DNA of 64,000 nt. Source: Neorhizobium sp. (GTDB taxonomy: Bacteria; Pseudomonadota; Alphaproteobacteria; Rhizobiales; Rhizobiaceae). Made by a program: the position numbers and the translations under genes. Within the stretch, counting starts at the first letter, position 1, and each line of letters opens with the position of its first letter. The notes under the pieces are model-generated. The model made no database searches. It was not told where the DNA came from and saw only the letters and a program-made list of their open reading frames with translations. Shown here piece after piece: positions 1 through 7,914 of this stretch. Location: the NCBI GenBank assembly GCA_028283725.1, contig JAPWKC010000003.1, forward strand, positions 496,001 to 560,000. The letters run 5' to 3'.

Positions 1-299
1 TTTCGGGCGGCATCTTTTTGGTGTGCTTTATGGCGGTGATCGCCGCCATTGTCTACAAAGTCTCGCGCACACCTTCGGCTGCGCCGGCAACGGTTGCGTC
101 GTCTTCGCTTTCGGTCCCGTCGGACCAGCCGCTGTCTGCGACCGCGCGCCTGCCTGCCGGCTTCAACGTCCAGAGCGTGTCGCTCTCGGGCACCCAGATG
201 CTGTTCTACGGTGCGATCGACGGCGACCAGAAGGTCTTCGTCTTCGATATCGCCACCGGCCGCATGGTCGCCGACGTCTCGGTGACGACAGGCCAATGA
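1..299 (+). CDS. Small inner-membrane protein, 5' end missing
   Basis: The reading frame is open from the window edge and stops at 297-299, so the N-terminus lies outside the window. The visible part begins with a hydrophobic segment (FLVCFMAVIAAIVYKV), then a short Ala/Ser-rich linker and a C-terminal domain of about 50 residues with alternating hydrophobic residues (MLFYGAID, KVFVFDIATGRM). This looks like a single-pass membrane protein with a small beta-rich extracytoplasmic domain. It resembles the alphaproteobacterial DUF6476 type, which is recalled and not checked. The stop overlaps the next gene's start (ATGA), so the two are probably translationally coupled. Function unknown. Confidence 0.6.
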   Translation, partial: SGGIFLVCFMAVIAAIVYKVSRTPSAAPATVASSSLSVPSDQPLSATARLPAGFNVQSVSLSGTQMLFYGAIDGDQKVFVFDIATGRMVADVSVTTGQ

Positions 300-1225
300 C
301 CGGGCCAATGACCGGGCCGATGGGCGGGACGACGGTAAGAGGTCCGCGCGACATCATCCGGATCGAGGATGCGGATGATCCGCGCATTGCCGATTTCCAT
401 GCGATCCGCGAACGCGACCTGACCGGCCGGCATGGCCGGTTCATCGCCGAGGGTACCGTCGTCCTGCGCATGCTGGCCGCCGCGCATCGCCGCAGCGCCG
501 CCGGCAAAGGGGACGGCGAGGTGATGGCTATGGATGCATCCCGCCGCGGCAGCACCGGCTTTACCGCCGAAAAGATCCTGCTTCTGGAAAATCGCGCCTC
601 CGGCGTCTCCGATATTCTGGACGATTTTCCGGAGGATGTGCCCGTCTATCTCGCCTCCGGCCCGGTTCTCGACCGGATCGCCGGTTTTCACCTGCATCGC
701 GGCGTGCTGGCGCTCGGCCGGCGGAGCGAGGAGATCGAGGCTGCCCAGCTGATTGCACGCTCCCCCGAAAAGGGCCTCATCGTCGCGGCCTTCGGCATTT
801 CCAACCACGACAATATCGGCTCGATCTTCCGCAACGCCGCAGCCTTCGGGGCGGATGCCGTGCTGCTCGACAGCCAGTGCTGCGATCCGCTCTATCGCAA
901 GGCGCTGCGCGTTTCCGTCGGCTCGGTGTTGTCGGTGCCTTATGCGCGCGGCGGGACGGCCGGCTATCTTCTCTCGGCGCTGTCGGGCCACGGGTTTGCG
1001 ATCTGGGGCCTTTCTCCCGCGGGCGAGACAGAAATCCGCCATGTGCCGGCAGATGACCGGATGGCGCTGATCACCGGCACGGAAGGCGAGGGCCTGTCCA
1101 CCGATGTGCTCTCCTCTGTGAAGACCGCAAGGATTGCGCAGGCGCCGGGTCTCGACAGTCTCAATGCCGGCACTGCGACCGGGATCGCGCTCTACGAGAT
1201 CGCCATGGCTCAGGGGCGCCTGTAA
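296..1225 (+). CDS. TrmH/SpoU-family RNA 2'-O-methyltransferase
   Basis: About 309 residues. Family role: SAM-dependent ribose methylation of tRNA or rRNA in the cytoplasm. Three SPOUT motifs are recognisable: motif 1 around residue 170 (SNHDNIGSIFRN, carrying the Asn and Arg typical of the family), motif 2 around residue 259 (ITGTEGEG) and motif 3 around residue 289 (LNAGTATGIALYE), which build the knotted SAM site. The N-terminal 120 residues contain the usual SpoU substrate-binding region (GRFIAEGTVVLRM). The start at 296 is chosen because it overlaps the upstream stop as ATGA; ATG 308 is an in-frame alternative four codons later. The target nucleotide cannot be told from sequence. Confidence 0.85.
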   Translation: MTGPMTGPMGGTTVRGPRDIIRIEDADDPRIADFHAIRERDLTGRHGRFIAEGTVVLRMLAAAHRRSAAGKGDGEVMAMDASRRGSTGFTAEKILLLENRASGVSDILDDFPEDVPVYLASGPVLDRIAGFHLHRGVLALGRRSEEIEAAQLIARSPEKGLIVAAFGISNHDNIGSIFRNAAAFGADAVLLDSQCCDPLYRKALRVSVGSVLSVPYARGGTAGYLLSALSGHGFAIWGLSPAGETEIRHVPADDRMALITGTEGEGLSTDVLSSVKTARIAQAPGLDSLNAGTATGIALYEIAMAQGRL

Positions 1226-1393
1226 GGCCTGCCTGCCTGCCGCCCCGGCATGGATATCGTTTCCTCAAGACCTAAAGACCTGAACGCGCCGCGGTTCCCC
1301 GGATTTGGCCTTGGGCCTGGAGGTGTTGTTTCGGCGCATGTCGTCATCGCAAAACCGCAATAGGTCCTTGCACGGCATGCCTTATGGCCGGGG

Positions 1394-2656
1394 TTATTCC
1401 GACAGGAGCTTGCCGGCTTTCGTCGCGAGGCTTTCGCGCCCCGTGCTGCCATGCTTGCCGCGCAGGATCTTGCGGATCGGCGAGGATCGGCCTTCGGCGG
1501 CTGCGGTGACGGCCACCATGCTCGCGGCGATCGTGGCCAGTTCCTTGCGCATCGCCTCGTCGGTCGCCGGGTTCTTCGCCTTCATCAGCCGTTCACCGAG
1601 CGCGGTTGCGCGGTTGCGGGCTTCCTCGGCCAGCAGCCGGAAGCGCGGATCGATCGCATCCTCGTCGATGCCGAGAGCAAGCGCTGCGGCGGGGGCCGGC
1701 GACGGGGCGCCCGCGGAAGAAGGGGTCGCAGCCGGAGCGGCCGGGGCAGCGGCGGGGATCTGTGCGGATGGCTGCGCGATCGCGTCGTCACTGCCGGCCT
1801 CTGTCTCTTTCGCTGTCACTGCTTCATTCTCCAGCTGTGGCAAGTGCGCGGCCGTACCGGTATTTCCGGTGGTGCGTGCTTCGCTATTGGCGGCTTTCAG
1901 CCGGTCGCGCAAGCGCCCGATTTCCTGCAGACGGCGTTCGAGTGTGGTTTCGCGGTCGCCGCGGTCGGTGATTTCGCCGGCGAGCTTCTCTTCCAGCCGG
2001 CGCAGATGGCGCTGCTCGCGGGAGAGCCGATGCTCGGCCTCGTTGGCGCGGGTCAGTTCCAGCTGCAGGTCGCGGCGCAACGTATCGCGTTCGCCGCGCA
2101 GCGCGCCGAGAGACGCTTTCAGCGCCTCGATCTCGGCGTCGCGGGTCGAGAGGTCGATGCGGTGATTGTCTGCATCCGAGGTCATGCGGCCGATATCGCG
2201 CACCAGCGACTGCATTTCCTCGCCCTTGCCGGAGGCTGCGTCTTCCAGCCGTTCGATCATCGCCTTCAGCTTTTCGACATAACTGTCGTCCTGGCGAAGC
2301 CTCGCGCGGGCATCGGCAGCCTCTGCGTCGAGGTCGTCGATCCGCATCAGAAGCTCGGCATTGGTGCCCTCGAGGGTGCGCAGATCCTCCATCAGGCTTT
2401 CGGTCTTGATCTTCAGAAGCGTGCCGCGATCCTTTTCCTCGACGAGGTCCTGCCGCGTGCGGGCGTTTTCGGCCGCATAGGCGGCGCGGGCCATGTCGCG
2501 CTGGGCGCGAACTTCCTGCGGGCTGATCGGCACCGTTGCCTGGATGCGCCGCTCCGTATAGCGGACGATCTGCCGGTGGATGGCGGGGGCGATCAGGACC
2601 GCAATCAGGGTTGCTGTCAAAAAGCCCAGTCCGAAAAGAAGCACAAATTGGATCAC
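1394..2656 (-). CDS. Membrane-anchored coiled-coil protein of unknown function
   Basis: 420 residues. One N-terminal transmembrane segment (about residues 4-26, IQFVLLFGLGFLTATLIAVL) is followed by roughly 230 residues of highly charged heptad-like sequence (EEKDRGTLLKIKTESLMEDL and similar), which predicts a long cytoplasmic coiled coil. A low-complexity Ala/Pro linker follows at about residues 285-325, then a short basic C-terminal helical tail. No catalytic motif is visible. The architecture suggests a scaffold or envelope-associated protein. It is transcribed towards trmH and away from eipA, about 50 bases past the eipA stop, so it may be cotranscribed with eipA. I do not recognise a named family. 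Confidence 0.75.
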   Translation of the reverse strand: MIQFVLLFGLGFLTATLIAVLIAPAIHRQIVRYTERRIQATVPISPQEVRAQRDMARAAYAAENARTRQDLVEEKDRGTLLKIKTESLMEDLRTLEGTNAELLMRIDDLDAEAADARARLRQDDSYVEKLKAMIERLEDAASGKGEEMQSLVRDIGRMTSDADNHRIDLSTRDAEIEALKASLGALRGERDTLRRDLQLELTRANEAEHRLSREQRHLRRLEEKLAGEITDRGDRETTLERRLQEIGRLRDRLKAANSEARTTGNTGTAAHLPQLENEAVTAKETEAGSDDAIAQPSAQIPAAAPAAPAATPSSAGAPSPAPAAALALGIDEDAIDPRFRLLAEEARNRATALGERLMKAKNPATDEAMRKELATIAASMVAVTAAAEGRSSPIRKILRGKHGSTGRESLATKAGKLLSE

Positions 2657-2708
2657 GTCAGGATCTTTCGTTCAGCGTCGTTTCGAGACTGTAGCTTTCC
2701 CTATGCGT

Positions 2709-3299
2709 TCAGAAGGGGTTCCAGGTGGCTTCGCGGGTCAGCTTCAGGTAGCCGACATTGATGCCGAGGCGCGCGCCGATGCCGGTGCGGATCGGCACAA
2801 GCAGGACGTTGTTGTTGCGCAGAACCGTCATGCCGACGCCGGCAACGACGAAGGCTGAGCCGGAGACGCCGCCGAAACGGGCATAGAGCGAATCAACCGA
2901 GGGAAGATCGTAGACCAGCATCATGGCGCGAGTGCCCTGGCCGCCGTAATCGATACCGAGCGACGGGCCCTGCCAGTAGGCCGGGTGCTGGCCGGCATTC
3001 TTCGTATAAAGCTGGCCTTCGCCATAGGTGAGACCGGCGATAAAGGCGCCGGAGCCTTCCTGGCCGAGGATATAACCGTTCGGCAGGCCATATTTGGCAA
3101 AGGCATTCTCGACGACCTTGGCAAGGCCGCCGCTGGTGGAGCCGAAGAAACCGTTACCGGAATCGACGATTTCCTGCATCGTGTATTGGCTGGCACCCTG
3201 CTGGGCAGACGCGGGGGCTGCGGCAAGCCAAAATGAACAGACGACGGCGGCAAATGCCGCAGCGAGGCGGGGAAGGGCGAGGGCTTGTTGGCGGCGCAT
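2709..3299 (-). CDS. eipA: Periplasmic envelope-integrity protein EipA (DUF1134)
   Basis: 196 residues with a clear signal peptide (basic start, hydrophobic core, cleavage after about residue 32 at PASA-QQG). The mature part matches the DUF1134 pattern: VDSGNGFFGSTSGGLA, then GLPNGYILGQEGSGAF, YWQGPSLGIDYGG and a C-terminal VPIRTGIGARLGINVGYLKL that forms the small beta-barrel fold. In Brucella the family member EipA is a periplasmic protein needed for envelope integrity, and its gene is a direct CtrA target. Here it is divergent from chpT and close to ctrA, the same neighbourhood, and a CtrA-like site lies in the shared upstream region. The gene assignment rests on family recognition and synteny. 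Confidence 0.85.
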   Translation of the reverse strand: MRRQQALALPRLAAAFAAVVCSFWLAAAPASAQQGASQYTMQEIVDSGNGFFGSTSGGLAKVVENAFAKYGLPNGYILGQEGSGAFIAGLTYGEGQLYTKNAGQHPAYWQGPSLGIDYGGQGTRAMMLVYDLPSVDSLYARFGGVSGSAFVVAGVGMTVLRNNNVLLVPIRTGIGARLGINVGYLKLTREATWNPF

Positions 3300-3387
3300 C
3301 TTCAGATCCGTTTATGTTCGTCCAGGTTTCAAGCGTCATGCTTAAAAGCGCTATGCTTAAAGATGGCGCTATCTTGGTCCGATGGTC

Positions 3388-3402
3388 TTAACAATCGGTT
3401 TA
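3388..3402. promoter_or_regulatory. Candidate CtrA half-site pair between eipA and chpT
   Basis: TTAA at 3388-3391, a 7-base spacer, then TTTA at 3399-3402 followed by C. This is the CtrA consensus TTAA-N7-TTAA with one mismatch. It sits 86 bases upstream of the eipA start and 101 bases upstream of the chpT start. eipA is a known direct CtrA target in Brucella. The assignment is by pattern only. Confidence 0.45.
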
Positions 3403-3502
3403 CCAAACATGGTGTCATTATGGCGACACCAATTGCATCATCCCCGCGCAACGTTCACAGGGCATATCAGATGCCTGTTCCGCGCATCCTCAGGAGAATT
3501 TC

Positions 3503-4177
3503 ATGCCGAAGAACCCCAACCTTACCCTCAGCGGTCCGGATCTGGCGGCACTTCTCTGCAGCCGCGTCTGCCATGACGTGATCTCGCCGGTCGGCGCGAT
3601 CAACAACGGTCTCGAACTGCTCGACGAAGGCGCCGCTGACGGCGATGCGCTCGATCTCATCCGGACATCGGCGCTGAATGCGTCCGTCCGATTGAAGTTC
3701 GCGCGCCTTGCTTTCGGTGCATCCGGCTCGGTCGGCGCCTCGATCGATACCGGCGAGGCGGAAAAGGCGGCCAAGGACTTTGCCATCGCCGAGAAGAAAA
3801 CCGAGGTCAACTGGAGCGGTCCGCGGGCCATCATCCCGAAGAACCGCGTCAAGCTGCTGCTCAACCTCTTCCTCGTCGCCTATGCCGGCATACCGCGCGG
3901 TGGCGTCGTCGATGTCGAGCTGGAAAACCCGGAGGACGACGCCAAGTTCACCATCACGGTCAAGGGACGGATGATGCGCGTGCCGGCGAAATTTGCCGAA
4001 ATCAACAACGGCACGCTCGAAGAGGCGGTCGATGCCCACTCGATCCAGCCCTACTATACCGTGCTTCTGGCCGACGAATGCGGCATGGAGCTGACATACG
4101 CGGTGTCGGAAGACAAGATCACCTTCACGGCCGAATACGTGGCTGCCGAAGACGCCGAGACGGGCGAAGACGCCTGA
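3503..4177 (+). CDS. chpT: Histidine phosphotransferase ChpT
   Basis: 224 residues. ChpT is the cytoplasmic phosphotransfer protein that relays phosphate from the hybrid kinase CckA to CtrA and CpdR, so it sets CtrA activity and stability. The N-terminal helical hairpin contains the phosphorylatable His in LLCSRVCHDVISPVGAINNG (His24), the family signature. The remainder (about residues 85-215) is the degenerate GHKL-like domain, which lacks normal ATP-binding motifs, as expected. Length is typical. The start is supported by AGGAG about 9 bases upstream. It lies between eipA and ctrA, as in Brucella, and is followed by an intrinsic terminator. Confidence 0.92.
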   Translation: MPKNPNLTLSGPDLAALLCSRVCHDVISPVGAINNGLELLDEGAADGDALDLIRTSALNASVRLKFARLAFGASGSVGASIDTGEAEKAAKDFAIAEKKTEVNWSGPRAIIPKNRVKLLLNLFLVAYAGIPRGGVVDVELENPEDDAKFTITVKGRMMRVPAKFAEINNGTLEEAVDAHSIQPYYTVLLADECGMELTYAVSEDKITFTAEYVAAEDAETGEDA

Positions 4178-4208
4178 TATCGCCTGCGCCTTGCTGCGAA
4201 AAATCATC

Positions 4209-4233
4209 ACGGCCCTTTTATGGGGCCGTTTTT
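4209..4233 (+). terminator. Intrinsic terminator after chpT
   Basis: ACGGCCC (4209-4215) pairs with GGGCCGT (4223-4229) around a 7-base loop and is followed by a T run to 4233. It lies about 30 bases after the chpT stop. Confidence 0.85.
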
Positions 4234-4437
4234 CGTCGCAATCGCCGCCAGAGCGCGCTGAGATCCTCCAGATCCGGCGGTCGCTTTTCGGCTCATCTGC
4301 CTTTCCGCATGCCTTTGGCGGAGGCCGGCGGTCACTTTCGGCAGGCATGCTCGCAATTGTAACCATTCCTTAGCAGTGCGAAGAGCATGATCGCCGATGT
4401 TGTCGCGGGTGGCGCGGCCGACAGGAGAGGGCTTGAG

Positions 4438-4800
4438 ATGCAGCGCATGATGATCGCCGACGGTTCGGATATCGTCCGCAAGGTCGGAAAGCGTATCCTG
4501 TCGGAACTCGGCTTCCTCGTCGCGGAGGCCGGAAGCGCGCCAGAGGCGATCTCCGCCTGCCGCACGCAATTGCCGAACCTGCTCATCGTGGATGCCGCCA
4601 TGGAGGGTGCGCTCGAGGTGATCACGGCCGTGCGCGCCATGCCGGAAGGCAAGAATGTCCGCATCTTCTACTGCGTCATCGAGGCGGACCTGAAGAAGAT
4701 GATGGCCGGCAAGCGCGCCGGCGCCAGCGATTTCCTGCTGAAGCCTTTCGATCGCAAGATCCTCACCGCTGTCTTCGGCGGATTTGCCGCAGCCGCGTAA
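4438..4800 (+). CDS. Single-domain (CheY-like) response regulator
   Basis: 120 residues, one receiver domain and no output domain. The presumed phospho-acceptor is Asp52 (LLIVDAAM) and the conserved Lys is Lys102 (LLKPFD). The acidic pocket is reduced: only Asp8 is present where two acids are usual (MMIADGSD), and the position normally Thr/Ser at the end of strand 4 is hydrophobic (FYCVIEA). The start at 4438 is chosen because AGGAGAGG lies about 10 bases upstream; an in-frame ATG at 4387 has no such site. It sits between chpT and ctrA on the chpT strand but after a terminator, so it probably has its own promoter. CpdR or DivK identity is not supported by the sequence I see. Confidence 0.85.
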   Translation: MQRMMIADGSDIVRKVGKRILSELGFLVAEAGSAPEAISACRTQLPNLLIVDAAMEGALEVITAVRAMPEGKNVRIFYCVIEADLKKMMAGKRAGASDFLLKPFDRKILTAVFGGFAAAA

Positions 4801-4942
4801 GGCTGTCCTGGCTCGCATCGAGCCGCCTGTCGATTTTTCTTGTCGCTTTTTGTCCCGCACGCTCCGGTCGTCGCGGTGCCGTTAGCCGCCGCCGTCCTGC
4901 ATGCGCGCATTTTGCGCCGTCGTGCCGGCTGCCGCAGACGTG

Positions 4943-4974
4943 AAAAAACCCGCCGGGCAAGCCCGGGCGGGTTT
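4943..4974 (-). terminator. Intrinsic terminator of ctrA
   Basis: Read on the minus strand, AAACCCGCC pairs with GGCGGGTTT (4946-4954 with 4966-4974, and further pairs inside), followed by a six-T run (4943-4948 in complement). It lies 33 bases past the ctrA stop. The hairpin may also act on the convergent response-regulator transcript. Confidence 0.8.
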
Positions 4975-5006
4975 CAAATCAGTCAGGCAAGGGGAGGCAG
5001 TCCAGA

Positions 5007-5708
5007 TCAGGCGGTTTCGGCGAGAACTGCGCCGTCAGGTTCGCGCAGCACGTAGCCGCGGCCCCAGACCGTCTCGATATAGTTGGTGCCGCCGGCCGCA
5101 TTCGCGAGCTTCTTGCGAAGCTTACAGATGAAGACGTCGATGATCTTCAGTTCCGGCTCGTCCATGCCACCATAGAGGTGGTTGAGGAACATTTCCTTGG
5201 TGAGCGTGGTGCCCTTGCGGAGCGAGAGAAGCTCCAGCATCTGGTATTCCTTGCCCGTCAGGTGGACGCGCTGGCCGCCGACTTCGACGGTCTTGGCATC
5301 CAGATTGACGATCAATTCGCCCGTCATGATGACCGACTGGGCATGGCCCTTGGAACGGCGGACGATGGCGTGAATGCGTGCAACCAGTTCGTCCTTGTGG
5401 AACGGCTTGGTCATGTAGTCATCGGCGCCGAAGCCGAGACCGCGAACCTTATCCTCGATACCGGCCATGCCGGAGAGAATGAGGATCGGCGTCTTGACCT
5501 TGGAAAGGCGCAGGGTGCGCAGAACCTCGTAACCCGACATGTCGGGGAGGTTCAGGTCAAGCAGAATGATATCGTAGTCATACAGCTTGCCGAGATCGAC
5601 ACCTTCTTCGCCGAGGTCGGTCGTGTAGACATTAAAGCTTTCCGACTTCAGCATCAGCTCGATGCTCTGGGCAGTCGCGCTGTCGTCTTCGATTAGTAGA
5701 ACCCGCAT
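5007..5708 (-). CDS. ctrA: Cell-cycle master response regulator CtrA
   Basis: 233 residues, OmpR/PhoB type. The receiver domain (1-118) has Asp8/Asp9, phospho-acceptor Asp51 ([12 protein letters not shown]) and Lys in MTKPFHKDE. The C-terminal winged-helix domain (about 127-225) contains the recognition region [15 protein letters not shown] and wing GRGYVLREP. In alphaproteobacteria CtrA controls replication, division, flagella and envelope genes and is phosphorylated through CckA-ChpT. The C-terminus is LAETA, close to the exposed Ala-rich end used for ClpXP turnover in other species. It reads away from fliJ with a 422-base AT-rich upstream region that holds three GANTC methylation sites, and it ends at a strong terminator. 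Confidence 0.97.
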   Translation of the reverse strand: MRVLLIEDDSATAQSIELMLKSESFNVYTTDLGEEGVDLGKLYDYDIILLDLNLPDMSGYEVLRTLRLSKVKTPILILSGMAGIEDKVRGLGFGADDYMTKPFHKDELVARIHAIVRRSKGHAQSVIMTGELIVNLDAKTVEVGGQRVHLTGKEYQMLELLSLRKGTTLTKEMFLNHLYGGMDEPELKIIDVFICKLRKKLANAAGGTNYIETVWGRGYVLREPDGAVLAETA

Positions 5709-6130
5709 AATTTTCCCCTTTACCGCCGCGTAAGGTTAACTCGTGCCCCCTTACTCGTTACGGATCCAGACTGTGCCTGATTTGGAAGCTGACACCAAAT
5801 GGTTAACAAATTATGATGCGGTCTGACAAGATGCATCAATTCATTAAGCAAAAATTGTATCAGCCTGTTTTATCTTACGGATTCGACCATCACCAAGTTA
5901 AATCAACGGACGAGGAAACTCCGCTAAGTGATTCAAGTGACTCACACATTGTCACGACCATTTGGCCTTGGCATTTACCGACCCTTAAGCGATCGGGCTT
6001 ATCATTAATGATGCCTGTAAATGAAAGGTTAATGCGGCGCGGATTTTATTAACGGCGTTGCAATTTTTTCAGTTCGGAGTGTAGCAAACCGGACACAGGC
6101 CTGGGTCTCGCTATCCACGGAGTATTGCGT
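5709..6130. promoter_or_regulatory. ctrA-fliJ divergent regulatory region with GANTC sites
   Basis: 422 bases without a convincing gene, clearly more AT-rich than the surroundings. It contains three GANTC motifs, the CcrM methylation target: GATTC 5880-5884, GATTC 5930-5934 and GACTC 5939-5943. Several TTAA tetranucleotides are present, but I found none in exact TTAA-N7-TTAA spacing. In Caulobacter and Sinorhizobium, ctrA transcription is tied to the methylation state of such sites; that role here is inferred. A short reading frame at 5813-6052 was judged spurious. Confidence 0.7.
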
Positions 6131-6481
6131 ATGAAGTCGCGTGACAATCTTGTTCGCCTGAAGGGTTTTCAGGTTAACGAAAAACGTCGCCAGCTGCAGC
6201 AGCTGGAGATGATGATGGCCGAATTCGAACGGATGGCGAAGGAGCTGGAGCACCAGATCACGCTGGAAGAGAAGAAGTCGGGCATTACCGATCCGGGCCA
6301 TTTTGCCTATCCTACCTTCGCAAAGGCCGCTCGCCAGCGCGCCGACAATCTGCAGGTGTCCATCCGCGAGCTGCGCGTGCAGCAGGAAGCGGCTGAACTG
6401 GCACTGGAAGAAGCCGAGGCAGATCTTGCCAAGGCATCAGCACTCGAAGAGCGCGACGGAGGCATCCGGGCGCGCGCCTGA
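6131..6481 (+). CDS. fliJ: FliJ-like flagellar export coiled-coil protein
   Basis: 116 residues, almost entirely helical and charged: NLVRLKGFQVNEKRRQLQQL at the start, then two coiled-coil stretches separated by a turn (about residues 55-65, TDPGHFAYP). This matches the antiparallel coiled-coil hairpin of FliJ, a cytoplasmic component of the flagellar export ATPase complex, and the length fits. The ATG at 6131 is chosen because GGAG lies 8 bases upstream; the TTG two codons earlier is less likely. It is divergent from ctrA, a regulator of flagellar genes. FliJ proteins diverge strongly, so the call is moderate. Confidence 0.65.
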   Translation: MKSRDNLVRLKGFQVNEKRRQLQQLEMMMAEFERMAKELEHQITLEEKKSGITDPGHFAYPTFAKAARQRADNLQVSIRELRVQQEAAELALEEAEADLAKASALEERDGGIRARA

Positions 6482-6719
6482 CGATCTATCGAAGAGGGAC
6501 CGGCCGGGCAAAACCGGTCGCGACTTCTGTTCTTGTTTCGGATGAGGGGCGGCGCGGAAGCGCCATGGCCCTCATTTCCGTTTGGGCACACGCCTCATTA
6601 TGGGCGGTCCGCTTGCCTGAGGCTTGCTTCTTTTCCGGCGATGCTGTTTCAACAGCCGAAAGGGAATGCCCGATCGACCTGTCCGATCGCGGCCACCCTT
6701 CGAGGAGAGCCGGCGGCCG

Positions 6720-7196
6720 ATGTCCTTCCGTGCAGATGTTTCGAAGCGCCGCCTTTTTGCGATCGTGCTTCTGGTGATTTCGGCGCTTTGTCTTGCCGCA
6801 GGACTATTGTTGCCGATCGTCCGTTTCGGGCGTCTTTACTTCTTCAGCGAGACGCCGTCGCTTCTTGAACTCGTCGGCGGGCTCTGGCACAGCGGCGACC
6901 AGGGATTGGCCTTGGTCGTCGGCCTGTTTTCCATCGTATTGCCGATTGCAAAGCTTGTCTGGCTGGCGGTCGAATTGATGTGGCCGCGTCGTCCGGGCGG
7001 CTTTCTTGCGCGGCTGATGCCGACGATCGCCCGCTGGTCGATGATGGATGTGATGCTGGTGGCGCTGACGGTGTTTGCCGCAAAGACGAGCGGGCTTGCC
7101 GTTGCCATCACTCAGCCGGGATTGTGGTTCTACGCTGCATCGGCACTGATGGCCGGTCTGCTTCCAATCGTCCTGTCACACCCGGCCAGAACATAG
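6720..7196 (+). CDS. PqiA-like (paraquat-inducible protein A) membrane protein
   Basis: 158 residues with four predicted transmembrane segments (about 12-32, 55-77, 105-122 and 128-148). ARWSMMDVMLVALTVFAAK followed by a PGLWFYAAS segment is typical of the PqiA membrane domain. E. coli PqiA has two such domains; this protein has one. PqiA-type proteins support Mce-like lipid transport in the envelope, but no mce gene is adjacent, so the role is open. The start at 6720 is chosen as the first ATG after a long non-coding-looking stretch; the upstream in-frame extension is Arg-rich and unlike a protein N-terminus. Confidence 0.7.
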   Translation: MSFRADVSKRRLFAIVLLVISALCLAAGLLLPIVRFGRLYFFSETPSLLELVGGLWHSGDQGLALVVGLFSIVLPIAKLVWLAVELMWPRRPGGFLARLMPTIARWSMMDVMLVALTVFAAKTSGLAVAITQPGLWFYAASALMAGLLPIVLSHPART

Positions 7197-7350
7197 GCCG
7201 AAGGGGCAAGGCCGCCTGGGCGAGGCCGACCATGATATCGGCGATCACGATATGGGCGAGCGGCAATTGGATAGAAGCCCCGACAAACGAAAGGTGCCAC
7301 CGACCGCAAGATCGATGGCACCATCGCCGCATTCGCGGAAAAAGAAACGC

Positions 7351-7626
7351 CTAGTGGCGATACTGCTGGATGCGCGTGGTGCGCAGACCTGCAAGGCCGT
7401 GGTCATTGATGGACGACTGCCAGGACAGGAATTCTTCGACGGTGAGCGTATAGCGCTCGCAGGCTTCTTCCAAGCTCAGCAGGCCACCACGAACCGCTGC
7501 GACAACCTCTGCCTTACGACGGATAACCCAGCGGCGCGTATTGGCCGGCGGAAGATCCGCAATCGTCAGTGGGCTGCCATCGGGGCCGATGACATACTTT
7601 ACTCGGGGACGTATCATTTCGGTCAT
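7351..7626 (-). CDS. sciP: CtrA-inhibitory protein SciP (DUF1153)
   Basis: 91 residues. The sequence follows the highly conserved SciP family nearly throughout: MTEMIRPRVKYVIGPD, LPPANTRRWVIRRKAEVV, a helix-turn-helix around residues 45-75 (LLSLEEACERYTLTVEEFLS) and the C-terminal GLAGLRTTRIQQYR. In Caulobacter SciP binds CtrA and DNA and blocks CtrA-driven transcription early in the cell cycle. The start at MTEM is chosen from this match; an in-frame upstream ATG would add nine unlike residues. It is located 1.6 kb from ctrA. A GANTC site lies just upstream of the start codon. Confidence 0.93.
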   Translation of the reverse strand: MTEMIRPRVKYVIGPDGSPLTIADLPPANTRRWVIRRKAEVVAAVRGGLLSLEEACERYTLTVEEFLSWQSSINDHGLAGLRTTRIQQYRH

Positions 7627-7628
7627 TG

Positions 7629-7692
7629 GACTCTCTACACAACTCAAGACCACGTGAAGGAGCCTAGCCCGGCAGTTTTAACATTTGACTAA
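7629..7692 (-). promoter_or_regulatory. sciP upstream region: GANTC and CtrA-like site
   Basis: GACTC at 7629-7633, within 7 bases of the sciP start, is a CcrM target. TTAA 7678-7681, a 7-base spacer and CTAA 7689-7692 form a CtrA-like pair with one mismatch. In Caulobacter sciP is under CtrA and CcrM influence; here this is a motif-based inference. Confidence 0.4.
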
Positions 7693-7914
7693 ATGGATGG
7701 CGCGATTTGTGTTCAAACCCGCAATAGTCGCAATTTGCCACAGAAAATCTGAGTAGTTTTCTGTAAGTCTCTGTAATGCAATAAAAATATGGATGTTCCA
7801 AAATCGCATTCCGGTGGCTTTTTCGCCGTATTTCGTGCGAAATCGGCACGGCGCGCATGAGAAACGCGCCGCATCATGCGGATTTTTTTCGGCTTTTTGC
7901 CTCAACCAGGTGGC

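Noticed and set aside
3342-3360. Two TTAA sites as a CtrA box
   Set aside because: The spacing is 11 bases instead of 7.
4438-4800. Assignment as CpdR or DivK
   Set aside because: The receiver lacks the residue pattern I would expect for either; only neighbourhood speaks for a cell-cycle role.
5813-6052. Short plus-strand frame in the ctrA upstream region
   Set aside because: AT-rich regulatory DNA, no ribosome-binding site, no protein-like pattern, and it covers the GANTC sites.
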